In this document: positions 1-10,100 of the stretch, one piece after another
How positions within the stretch are numbered: position 1 is the stretch's first letter
Layout: the number at the start of each line of letters is the position of its first letter
Assembly: GCA_964200075.2 (NCBI GenBank)
Contig: CAXNAA020000451.1
Location: 1-21,224, forward strand
DNA from: Sphacelaria rigidula
Lineage: Eukaryota; Phaeophyceae; Sphacelariales
Direction of reading: 5' to 3'
Length of the DNA stretch: 21,224 nt
The notes under the pieces: generated by a model
What the model was told of the DNA's origin: nothing
The model's input: the letters and a program-made list of their open reading frames with translations, nothing else
The model's database searches: none
Made by a program: the position numbers and the translations under genes

Positions 1-59
1 AACGACGGAGTCAGTCCATTGCAACAAAAGATCCCCTCTTTCAGGAAAAACCGATTATT

Positions 60-190
60 GTCTGAAACAGTTTCAGTTCCGAAATGCCCCCCAGGCGTAA
101 AAATGATTTCTGCGGTAACTCACCAATCAGACCGCCGAATTCCTCGAATGGGGCACTGTACGGTAGCTGCATGCACAGGACGTGTGCTCA
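60..190 (-). pseudogene. Broken relative of the 3556-3807 segment
   Basis: The minus strand reads V-L-C-M-Q-L, then E-E-F-G-G-L-I-G and, after a frame change, I-I-F-T-P-G-G-H-F-G-T-E-T-V. These align with V-L-C-L-Q-L, R-D-I-E-G-F-I-L and I-I-K-D-P-E-G-H-F-G-T-E-T-F of the other copy. An identical stretch, GGGGCATTTCGGAACTGAAA, is shared. The frame change between the blocks points to decay, or to splicing not resolved here. Confidence 0.3.
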
Positions 191-2428
191 AGAAAAAAAA
201 AAGTTGCCTGTTAGGAACTAGAGAGCATCCACTCTGAATCTGAAACTACGTTCTGAATCTCACAAATATAGTGTTCACTGCCGATACAACGGACGCGTGT
301 CTTAGGACGGGTTGGCGCACTGAAAGACATGAATGGGGCTTCGGTGCCATGTGGCTTCAGCAAAACTGGGCTGACGACTTTATGCTGTCTTCTGTGTCGT
401 CTTGACGCAGTATAGTTGATCATTCGGGAGGGTAAGTTGATCCATCTTGATTTTATTGTGTGGTCACCGAAATCCGGATCTTTTCATGGGAGCTGTGCTT
501 CTAGCATGCTCCTAGCGTGCCCACAACGCGTTTTTGTCTCAATCGGGGCCTGGGGGAACGATTCGAGGTCTGGTAACGCACACTTCGCGTAGGGAACACG
601 TTGCACCCGCCTCGCCCGAGGATTCTCGGTATGCCCTTGTTGTGGTTAGGGTTAGGTTTGGTGTTATAACTTGTTCGCTTCGCTGCTGCAAGGTCGCAAA
701 GGTGATTCTTGCTTTCGTTCGTTGCGACTCATGATCATGTCTATAACGGCTGTTGGAATGTGTTGCCATTGCAGATACTGCTCTCTCCTCTTGAACGCCA
801 GCTTGCTGTGTGATTTTCTTTTCTCCTTCAGTTCAGAGTTTGTCCACACTTGCCGCAGGTGAGATTAGATACAAAGCTATGCTATCGATGGTGGCGTGGT
901 GATGAACCGGGTGCAGGAGAACAAGCGCTACTCTTGGCACTATCACAAACGATTCACAGATGGGGGTAAATATCCGCAGACACGGAAGCCTCTAGGGGTT
1001 CGGTCAAAGGTTTAAATTCTACACCTGCCGAACATTCCACACATGCGATGTATCAACCATCTGCAGTATCCAGAGTCATTCATGGGTTTAATCTATTCTG
1101 AGGCCGTGAGGTTTTCGTAGGTCGTGGAAACCGGCAAGTGTTGGAGGCGCTGGTTTGCGCCCATAGCTCAAACGGTTGCTCCCATTACTCATCGCCAAGG
1201 CGATCGATTGGGATGCGTTTTTGTTGCATCATCTGCGCCAAGACGGCAGCCACAAATCCGGTGGTCGATTTACTTTATCTCATCGGGATTGAAGGTTTAT
1301 CACAAATCAAGTGAAAAAAACATGTTTTTTTTGCGATTTTTTTATCACCATAACTCCTTTGGTTCCACCATGATACCAGATTTTAGCTTGGACAAATACA
1401 CGCCGGTAAGTAGCCTAGGCACGCCATGGTTCGTAGTCCGGGACGACGAAAATGGGAAGTAGTCGAGTGGAAATCCCACTCGAATCATAGTACTTTGGGA
1501 GGTTTTACGGCGTGCATGATCAGAGGATGACCGAGATCTCCGTTCCGTTCGTGCTTTTGGTCGGTGACACTTTTTGTGCCCATTTTGGGGGGTCAGGCGC
1601 GCCCATAACTGTACAGACGTGTTCACGCAGCCAGCGCGCGTGCTCCAGATTGCAGCATGGACGCACCCCTCTGCACCACGCTCGCAACAGTTAGATCACT
1701 ACCATATGTATCTCTTTTCACTCCGCATGTCAAGAAGATCTCCACAGATGATTGATGTCTCATACACCACCCCCCCCCCCCAACTGGCGTCTCGCACGAT
1801 CTTGTCGTTGGGCACCCATAGGATCGCTCACATACATGTCGGGTAAAATCAACTATGAATAACACCCCCCCCCCCAAGTTCAAATCGGATATATCTGTTG
1901 TTTTCGCCGCACCACCGCCCTTGCTGGCATGTGTGTGACAGAGAACAGTAAAAGCGGTGACAGGGACATTGCCCTATTTTTCAACATGTTTCTCAGCGCA
2001 CAGAGGCGCGTCCTGTCCAAAAAGAGAGGCAGGGAGAAATCAATCTTCGCATTCGTGAGCTCGAAAGGCAAGAAGAGACGGCATCTCTCCGCACCTCGAT
2101 GTTCTGGCACATGGAAAATTGGGTACATGCTGGTAACATCGATGATGCTAGTCTCTCGAGGGATTGGCAATCGCCGAGCGAGGACACACAAAGGATACGG
2201 GCGAGGAGCTCCCTCTCTGTCGTTGCTTCTCTCTCTGGTGATATCGCCATCGACATGCGTGTACATCGCATTCGTTAGGTGCACCTAGCCACAGCTGCTT
2301 GACTGCTGCAGACATTTGGGGGGGAAGATGGCTTCGCTCGGTCGTGAGTGTTTCGCGTCATCCCTGCAAAAAAGAAGTGCCAATTGAAGCTCATTTTTGA
2401 GATGGACCCCATTTTTCAGGATCCGCTG
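190..2428. other. No gene established; two poly-C runs and a possible small plus-strand exon
   Basis: Poly-C runs at 1770-1781 and 1865-1875. On the plus strand, a strong acceptor (TTTTCTTTTCTCCTTCAG, to 831) and a donor (CCGCAG|GTGAGA, 858/859) bracket 27 bases. A stop-free reading near 890-1017 (R-V-Q-E-N-K-R-Y-S-W-H-Y-H-K-R-F) ends at TAA. These could be the tail of a plus-strand gene, but there is no homology to support it. Overlapping frames on both strands at 1880-2288 look like chance. Confidence 0.4.
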
Positions 2429-2934
2429 TTAGTAGTGGATGGTCTAACTATCCAGGGGCGCTTTGGGGTTTCCCCCTCGTACTACTCTCCAATAAAAATC
2501 TAAATTGCTAGAGTCGGTAGATTTTGGTACAATGAATACATCATTCTCGAAAACCAGTGCCCAAGTCGGCTTTAGTTGGTGTTATCGGGCGATACGAGTA
2601 AATACCCCGTTCATCAGGAGGGTATCATTGAACGTGAAACACAGTTTTCTGGCTCTAGTGCAATGAATAGGTAAAGTGAAGAAAAGAAAAAACATACATT
2701 TCTCAACATATTTGATCGAAACAGGCTCTATCGACCCAAGATACCGAAGAGTAAGATCTGGGCTGAAACGTGGCAGGACCCCCGATGAGCGGCCAGCCCG
2801 TAAGTCACTCAATGTTGAGTACAGATGATTTTCGTTTCTTGGCATGTGGAGTGGATAAAAACATCTTCAGATCTCCAATGTGACAAACGGTGGCAAAAGA
2901 AAAGAGCCCAATAAAATCGACCGCCCACTGCTGT
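2429..2934 (+). mobile_element. Repeat family R1, copy 1: non-autonomous TIR element (MITE-like)
   Basis: Aligns along its whole length with 7569-8119, for example the shared ATACCGAAGAGTAAG and GGGCTGAAACGTGGCAGGAC. The ends are inverted: TAGTAGTGGATGGTC on the left, and GACCGCCCACTGCTGTA on the right. No open frame is conserved between the copies, so it is probably mobilised in trans by a DNA transposase. Its TIRs are more diverged than those of copy 2, suggesting an older insertion or decay. No convincing target-site duplication was seen. Confidence 0.75.
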
Positions 2935-3555
2935 AAAAAATACTCGAAAATAGTACGTTGATATGTCAAGCCTGTGACTGACGTTGCTGTACATCTGTGC
3001 ACAGGATCAGAACAAAAAGAGGAGGATAGAGCTCCTCGTGTTTTTGTGCCTGTCTTGTTGCACTAGCTATGTTGTTGTGCCAATCTTTCAACACGGGTTT
3101 CTCGGCAACCAAGCAGTGGATTGCATCGCGGTTTGTCTCGCGCGCTTTCCTCACACCTAAACAAACCAGGGAACCATAAAATATATGTCCTTCACACGTT
3201 CTACAAACAAACGCTGCATGCTACCAAAATGTACGAAACAATCCCGCTTTCATCTTGGTTTGGGGGCTTTTGGGGTGCGCTGTGTGGCGATCTGAGCAAA
3301 GTAATGTTGCCATCTAGCTTTTGCGTGTGCGCGGGGGGCTGTAAAGTGTCACAGGCCGGCTTGCTTCGTGTGCCGAGGAAGCACGATGAAAGTACTTTTT
3401 TAGCTGTCTATACTATAAATAACACCAAATCATTAGGGAACAAGGCGTGTCCCCTACTTCACAGGGCTCGGAACAACTGATGACGTGTCCATCATTTCTC
3501 CGCCCTATTGCTTTTTTCATCCTGCCCTCGCACTCTTTGTCGTCAAGGCCCTCAT

Positions 3556-3807
3556 TCACCTCCATGACAGTATCAGTGCATGTTTTCGTGAGATAGAGTC
3601 TAGGATAAGATTGAGAGCAACACGTGGCCCAATAATGAATTGAAAAGTTTCAGTTCCGAAATGCCCCTCCGGGTCTTTTATGATGCCTGATACCATAATG
3701 TTTTTGTCGTAGCTCACCAAAATGAAGCCTTCGATATCTCTGAGTAGGATATCAACGTGTAGCTGTAGGCACAAGACAGTGTTACAGCCGAAGAAGATCG
3801 CATACAT
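3556..3807 (-). CDS. Unidentified coding-like segment (83 codons)
   Basis: A minus-strand frame starts M-Y-A-I-F-F and includes T-V-L-C-L-Q-L-H-V-D, I-E-G-F-I-L and I-I-K-D-P-E-G-H-F-G-T-E-T-F. Similarity to a second, broken copy at about 60-190 is visible in the protein reading, which suggests real coding ancestry. Within it lie a good acceptor (CTTGTGCCTACAG) and a donor-like TTG|GTGAGC on the minus strand, so it may be part of a spliced gene rather than one exon. The family is not recognised. Confidence 0.3.
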   Translation of the reverse strand: MYAIFFGCNTVLCLQLHVDILLRDIEGFILVSYDKNIMVSGIIKDPEGHFGTETFQFIIGPRVALNLILDSISRKHALILSWR

Positions 3808-6800
3808 GCAAATGAAAAAATGGTCAAGATAGAGCGAATAACAAAACTCTCCCTCAATGAACTCTAGAATATCTCTCTCACGAAAACGTCGTTTCGTGTT
3901 CTTTCAAACATGCTTCCTGGAGAAGACTCACGTTCCACCTCCTGTACCCTCATCCAGGCGGGGCGCGGTTTCGTCTTCTCTGGTCCCTCAAACACTCAGC
4001 TTTGTGCTCGTCCCGTCACGCGATTTCGGGTCGTGTTCAGTCTACCTTGCAAAAACGCAACAAGCAACTGCCGGGGCATGTCCGGCACGTGTGGAGGTGA
4101 ATATATCACCTGCCCCTGACCTCAACCGTCGCACCTTTCAGGGGGAGTTGAGTCTCCTCAGGTGTCATGAACCGTCATCACTTGTCCGTATTACCCACAA
4201 TCGACAGATTCTCGTGGGATTGAAAGTATAGCGTTCGATGGAGAGTCAGCTTCTTAGCCCTCTGTAGAATCGGCATCGAGTTCACTTGAAACGTCACTGC
4301 GTGACCCGGATTCCCAATCCTGGCGGTCAGAGGGTCAACATGATTCCCTTCGAGTTCAACAGGTTTGAACATGTCCTGGCGGTGCGACGGGTGCTTGTCC
4401 GCATGCGCAGCACGCCTTATAACATGAAACAAAAGAAGTACATGAATTGCGGCGACCTTCGGTAGCTCGTAAAACCATTAGTAATTAACGAAGGAAATTC
4501 CTCTCAGAACTACAGCGCACCCCAGCCAAATCCCACTCCCTACCCCCCAGGTTGGATCCCATTTCTTTCCGAAACATCACGCTGTAAACAGCGGCAGCCC
4601 GTGAAATACGGCGACACGCGCGTAAAAGCAGAGTAGCAACGAAGGCGTATTGAAAAACCTAGATGTTTCTCGACGCCTTCGACGCCACGAGCGCGAACGG
4701 ATGAAGGCCCTCCGCCTTTTGAACACTTTCGAACTTACACAACAACGCAGCGATGATCGCAGCATTCATCCACGACCAGAAAAATCACGATGGATTTGCT
4801 CCTCTTCATCCTGCACTGCCCCGCAAAAAGAACGGAAGAAAGAAATCCTCCTTGCCTTCGCCCCCCATCTCGAATATTTCACAACATTCACATGTGACTT
4901 GGACCAAAAGCCAGAAAAATCATGGCTGGACCGCACCAACATAATGCACGCATCCCCCCCCCCCCCCACCAACCCCTCCCCCTCCCCGCATGCCCCTAGC
5001 CTACCACCACAGTCTTCTGGCGCACCTCAAGAGCGCGCGTACTAAACAACCGATGACGTCACCCTTCACCTACTACGAGCTTCGTGAATCTAGGTTCCCC
5101 TCGTCACTGGCTATACTCCTTTATCCAAGTGTGATCAAAGAGTGGGATCCGCCTACGAGAACTGCGTTTCTTCCTCTACTCCCTTTGCACGGCGGACATC
5201 ACGGTTTCTTCACTGTTTTCGCCCCGAACGAATCGAGTTGCTCACAAAACAAAAAGAGCTATTTTTGACACAAGAAGGAACGATCGCCGAAAAAGAGCGG
5301 GAACAAAAAAGAAGTCATGAACTGCATCTTGGAACATGATTTTTTTTCATAGATATGTATGATATTCGGAACACATTCTTTCTCCCTTGCGCTACTATTA
5401 GTACCATGATTTACACGAAAACTCCACAAAAATAATGAAAGACACCGGTGTACACTATGCTGCATGTACCAGAGTAGTACCCCAAAACATGCACAAAGCA
5501 CGATTGTAACACTGCTTCAAAAAAAGAAAATGAGGAGTTCAGGCCGAAGCACCTCCTGCTTTGTATCTCGATTCTGTGCACAGCTCACGAGGTTCTCAAG
5601 ACCAAGCGGAAAGCGGAGTACGCAATATACCCCGACAAGCAAAGTTCCAACGAAGACGCAAGAACGAAACCATCAAAACTGAACACTCAACGCCCTCACC
5701 CTCACCCCACTGCCTCCCAGAAAAATATGACACATAACAAAACGTGACAACTGCCACGTCGCACATGATACATGCCACGGACCAAATGAGGTACATCAGA
5801 TGTCCATGTCTGAACCCGATGCATCAGGCTGAATATTGAGACTCCCGGTACCGACAGTCCACGTTACAGCCCATGGTTATCAAGACCTTCCCTTCCAGCA
5901 AAGTATATCACACATCAACATCAAAAACTATGGACAAAAATGGCCCCCGAACAATTCCAGAGGAAGGCACTGTTGGACGCCGTTGCACGATGTAAGCAAT
6001 TGCAGTACAGTTCTGCGCATCACGAGTCAGCCTGGCACCTTCAACAGCGCAACATCATATCCAGTAAACGTCTACAGCAATACTCATCGCAGTTGAAAGA
6101 AATAAAACCTTCAACCGCCCTCCGCGTCTGCTCATTGGTGGACTCGACAGCGTCTACACCTTGGTCACGAAGCTGTCATCCGCACCGCCAGAGGTTCAAA
6201 AAGAGTCAACAATTTCTCCACGCTAAACCCTGCGCCATCGGAACCCCGCTCAAGCCTCAACACCACTCCCTCCTTTCCACTCATGATGCCTCCTGTATTG
6301 CTTAGTACCGCCTGTATTCCACAGAAATATCGCGTGTTTGTTCGAGGAAAACCACAAGCATATATCCCCGTCGCTAGGCCAAAAGCCTTCCGTACCGTAG
6401 GTCACCAATTGCCCGCCCCACGACCTGAGGGAACAACGCATCCAAGACCAGCACAAGGAGATGCCCCCTTGACGCACACACAGAAACGCACCCGCACACA
6501 CACAAGACACCCGCTCACACACCCACATGTGCACACGCACACACACTGCAGTACAACAAACACTCCGCCTGCAATGAGGCCACAACCAGCACGCATTCAA
6601 GAATAAGGGATATTGCACCTCACAGACGCTGCTGTGCGCAAAAAATCAGCCAACAGCACGTGACGTATATTTGATACCATTTCGCGATGTAGTACATTTG
6701 TCAACACATATTCCCCGTATACTTCACCCTTCGAGCGCAACTGATGCTACATAAGACTGAACCACAGGAGCGAGCAACCACATTGTCCCGATCAAGTCAA

Positions 6801-7022
6801 AAAAGGGACGTCCAACCAAACCATGGAAATATTCACCACAAACGAGTAATGGCAAAGTAGCTGCCGTTTGTTGGAACTACAAGAGTGAAACAAAAAAAAA
6901 ACGACACTTTTTTTTTTGTAATCCGCCCAGCAAGCAAACCATGCGTGCTCTTCTTCTTCTCCCTCGCCCTTGGTTTTGGCTCCACTACATGATTCCTGAA
7001 AAAGGCACAATCATCAACCACC
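3808..7022. other. No gene established; C/A-skewed stretch with broken coding-like frames
   Basis: From about 4640 to 6620 the plus strand is rich in C and A and poor in G and T. Coding-like pieces lie in changing plus frames, e.g. near 4820-4940, 5000-5180, 5220-5340, 5540-5690, 5940-6130 and 6283-6606. Examples are E-I-L-L-A-F-A-P-H-L-E-Y-F, E-R-I-E-L-L-T-K-Q-K-E-L-F and E-Q-F-Q-R-K-A-L-L-D-A-V. None is recognised. A decayed mobile element or an unrecognised spliced gene are the alternatives. A minus-strand frame at 4178-4432 (84 codons) is also unidentified. There is a 14-C run at 4954-4967 and CA-rich simple sequence at 6474-6546. Confidence 0.4.
6474..6546 (+). repeat. CA-rich imperfect simple repeat
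   Basis: Interrupted CA dinucleotides with C runs (e.g. CGCACACACACAAGACACCC). Plus-strand readings through it give only T-H repeats. Confidence 0.85.
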
Positions 7023-7133
7023 CTAGCACGTTTTATCGGTACCTCCGGCTTCAGAGACTTGTTCAAGATCGGAGTCCCCATTCATGCATACATCTTCCAT
7101 TTTCATGACCCAGCCGTCGTGGACATTGTTGTC
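7023..7133 (-). CDS. Terminal epimerase exon, residues 346-381 and stop TAG
   Basis: 111 bp. The acceptor is TTTTTTGTCGTGCACATTCAG; the exon begins in phase 0, matching the preceding exon. It reads D-N-N-V-H-D-G-W-V-M-K-M-E-D and ends in an acidic, poorly conserved tail before TAG. The join L-L-W-K|D-N-N restores the W-x-D-N strand that closes the helix in homologues. The frame is open far upstream into a repeat, which is taken as intron. A further exon inside the 1451-bp preceding intron is not excluded but is not needed. Confidence 0.72.
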   Translation of the reverse strand, partial: DNNVHDGWVMKMEDVCMNGDSDLEQVSEAGGTDKTC

Positions 7134-10100
7134 CTGAATGTGCACGACAAAAAATGCAACAGGATCGATCGCAAGAGCAGAAACAAGATGCGTGGAGAAG
7201 GGGGGGGGGGCGTACTCATTCGTTGCTTGCCTTGGCCGTTTGACGGTTGACCACACATCCCTTTCATGACGGAGCAGAGGAGAGGGGGGGGGGGAGCGGG
7301 GGGAGCTTGAAACTCGTACAAAAGCAAGTACAAGGACGGGGTGTTGAAGGATTGAAGGATTGGTGAACTGTCGCACGATTACTTATCCGTGAAAAATATA
7401 ACCTTGGTCATTATCCACAAGAATAGGCGTAGCAAAAGTCAACAAAAACGGAAGCACTCGCTAGAACAGAACAAAATTTCGAAAAATACGTTTCCTTTTT
7501 TTTTCAGCCGGATTTGATTTTCGGGTCAATACTGTCTGTATGGATATCTCCGAAACAAGATACTAAGCACAGTAGTGGGCGGTCTTACTATTCAGGGGTG
7601 TTTCGGGGTTATCCTCGGGTACTACCCGTCGATAGAACTCGAAATTGCAAGCGTCGGTAAATTTTGATACAGTAGACAGATCATTCTCGAAACACATTGT
7701 CCGAGTCAGTGTTAGTCGTTGTTACCGGGCGACAAGAGAAAATACCCCGTATATCAGCAGGGTGTTTTTGACCCTGAAACATAGTTCTTCTGACGTAGTG
7801 CAACAAGTAAGTAGAATTTCGAAAAAATAAAACTGTACATTTCTTCACAGATATTACAGGGACAGGCTCGATCGACCGAACATACCGAAGAGTAAGAATC
7901 TGGGCTGAAACGTGGCAGGACCCCCAATGACCGATCACCCCGAGAATCACTCGATATTGAGTACAGATAACTATTTTTCTTGCGATGTGGAGCGAATACA
8001 GAAATCCTCAAATCCCCAATATGATGAGCGGTGGTAAGCGGAAAGAGCCCAAGGGAATCACCGATTACGAAAAAATCACAAAATGCCACGAAATGAATAG
8101 TTAGACCGCCCACTACTGTACGTTGAAAGCCTCGCTGTTGTTTGCCTCTCCGCGCGATGAGTGGGTGTGTGAGAATGACATTGCGAGAATGGGAGGGATT
8201 CAACCCTCTTGTAACCGTTGATGGGAAAATGGCCATTTTCAGTTGAAGCTCTCTTCGCCAAGATATTGTTGTTGATGGAAACGCCCTAGAAACAGCCGAT
8301 CATCTCAAGTGATGATGGGGCTTTTCATTGAGGATATTATTATTATTAATAAACCGAAAAATTAGAATATTCGTGTCCACACCGATTCTTCAAAATATGG
8401 TCTCCATTCTTTCACCTACTGGTAGTTATTGACGCGTACTACACGCCATACAAATTTGGATTCCGATTATCGAAATTTTGGGGGCCCAGGTGAAAAACAA
8501 TTCGGGGGATTAACGTCATCAACGAGTATCTTCGGAGATTTCGAACATCTGCTGTGCGCTTACACACCTACTGTCGGCACTCACTTTCCACAGTAGCTCC
8601 TCATTATCGATCCACTCATTTTCGTCCGTGTCGATGAAGGTGTTGTCGAGGAACTCGTTAGCGTCAGCCTCCGACATGTAGACCCCGTAAGTGGCACCGT
8701 TGATGTAGTTGTTTTGGAAAAGGTTGCCCGTGCAACGACCTCCCGTGTCCTCGCTTGCGATCACTTCATCGCTGCCCAGGTAAAACCAGATTGCACCTGC
8801 GAGCGAAATCCAACAGATGCAGTCGGACTATATGTTGAAATACGCCACAAGCCGTCGCATTCCAAGCTCGCTGAAGCCGTGCTTGCTTCTACGGGACGTC
8901 GGTCCACGGGATGTTCGTCCTCGTGAACACAAGTAGTCCAATTCTAAAGTCGCTGAAGTCACGCTTGTTTCCACGGGACGTCGGTCCCCGGGATGTTCAT
9001 CCTCGAAGGCAAATTCTTCAAACTCAATCCATAATGTAAAAATGTCACGGAAGGAAACAAGCTGAGGATTTCACGACTTTCTTCTGTTCTCAAAGCAAAA
9101 ATCCGAAAATTCTCGGCAACACAAAACAAACAAAAACGCATCATCGATCAATGAATTTTAGAATCGAAAAAGTATTTTCTTTGTTGAATGCCATACTAGG
9201 GTACTATACAGTATATACAATCTTCGACCACCCCACAAAGGCGTAAAAAAGCAAGAGGATGACAACTCACGATCAACAGTGTTGATAACCTTATTGTCGA
9301 AAATCTTGTTATTCGAACTCCCCATAGACAGTCGGATGCCCTGCTCGCTGCCGTCGCAAGTGTTTCCGCTTACTTCGATATCTGAGCAACAACGGACACA
9401 GGTGAGCAACGATGAACGGAGGGGGAGGGGGGGCGACGAGGGATGAGTAAAGCTTCGCTGTTTCAAAAATGTGCATCATGGTTTTCGAGTTTCAGGCATG
9501 CCACATGAAAAGACGGTTGCTGTTTTGCATTCAAGACTTGTACGACTCGCTTCGTGTAAAGAACAACAACGCGCACCCCTTGCTAATTGATTGTATTTCG
9601 AACTCACGCCAGACGGAGAATAAGACGGACACTGTAGCAGCTACAATGACCTCACACACTGCCTCTATACAAGGTAAACCATCTCCAACCTCTTTGCTCT
9701 GCAGCAGGCTTGAGGGCGGCAGCCGAATGCCATGGTCGAAAAAAAAGTGCGCACGCGGGATTGGCGCAGAGAGTCGGTCGGCAGTCATGCCCACACCAAT
9801 TTTGTGGGGTAGTCAATACCCTGGTAACGTTTCACACCTTGGACAATATATGGTCGATAGTTGCAATAGACAAGAAACGTACTGCATAGCGTATGGGCCT
9901 ATAGCGACTACTGTCGGCCGGCAATAGCTGCAACAGGCCTATACTTTATGCAGTACACCTTTCGTCTATTGCATCTTTTGACCATATATTGTCCAAGGCG
10001 TGTAAGGTTTACAGCGTGCACAGCACACTTCTCGCACCACTCCTTGTTTTAGCAATCGAGTTCTGTTCAGCGGATGCCCAGGCACGTTGCGCGTGTTCAG

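Larger units (their letters stand above)
7134..8584 (-). other. Intron 10 (1451 bp) with a TIR element
   Basis: Phase 0, GT-AG. It contains TIR element R1 copy 2 (7569-8119), a copy of the short dispersed segment at 7211-7276, two 11-G runs (7200-7210, 7284-7294) and a short ATT tract near 8335-8350. Confidence 0.7.
8797..9270 (-). other. Intron 9 (474 bp) with a 65-bp duplication
   Basis: GT-AG, phase 1. It contains two direct copies of a 65-bp segment (8859-8923 and 8941-9005). Confidence 0.8.

Noticed and set aside
644-659. TTAGGG-like telomere repeats (also 10233-10244)
   Set aside because: Only two units at each place, within ordinary sequence; too short to call interstitial telomere.
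1880-2288. Overlapping long frames on both strands (134 and 119 codons)
   Set aside because: The frames shadow each other over the same bases and neither shows a domain. With no homology or splice support, neither was called.
8185-8215. T-arm-like GAGGGATTCAACCCTC
   Set aside because: The loop has six bases rather than seven, and no D-arm, anticodon arm or acceptor stem can be built around it, so it is not a tRNA.
8772-8796. Nearer acceptor (CTGGGCAG at 8772) for the 8585-8796 exon
   Set aside because: It leaves one base where two are needed after the preceding exon, and it removes the conserved Y-L-G-S-D-E block.
8714-8926. Plus-strand frame opposite the 8585-8796 exon
   Set aside because: Antisense shadow of a supported exon and part of the 65-bp duplication.
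9469-9927. Plus-strand open frame of 152 codons
   Set aside because: It lies in intron 8, ends inside the foldback element, and has no recognisable motif or coding-like pattern.
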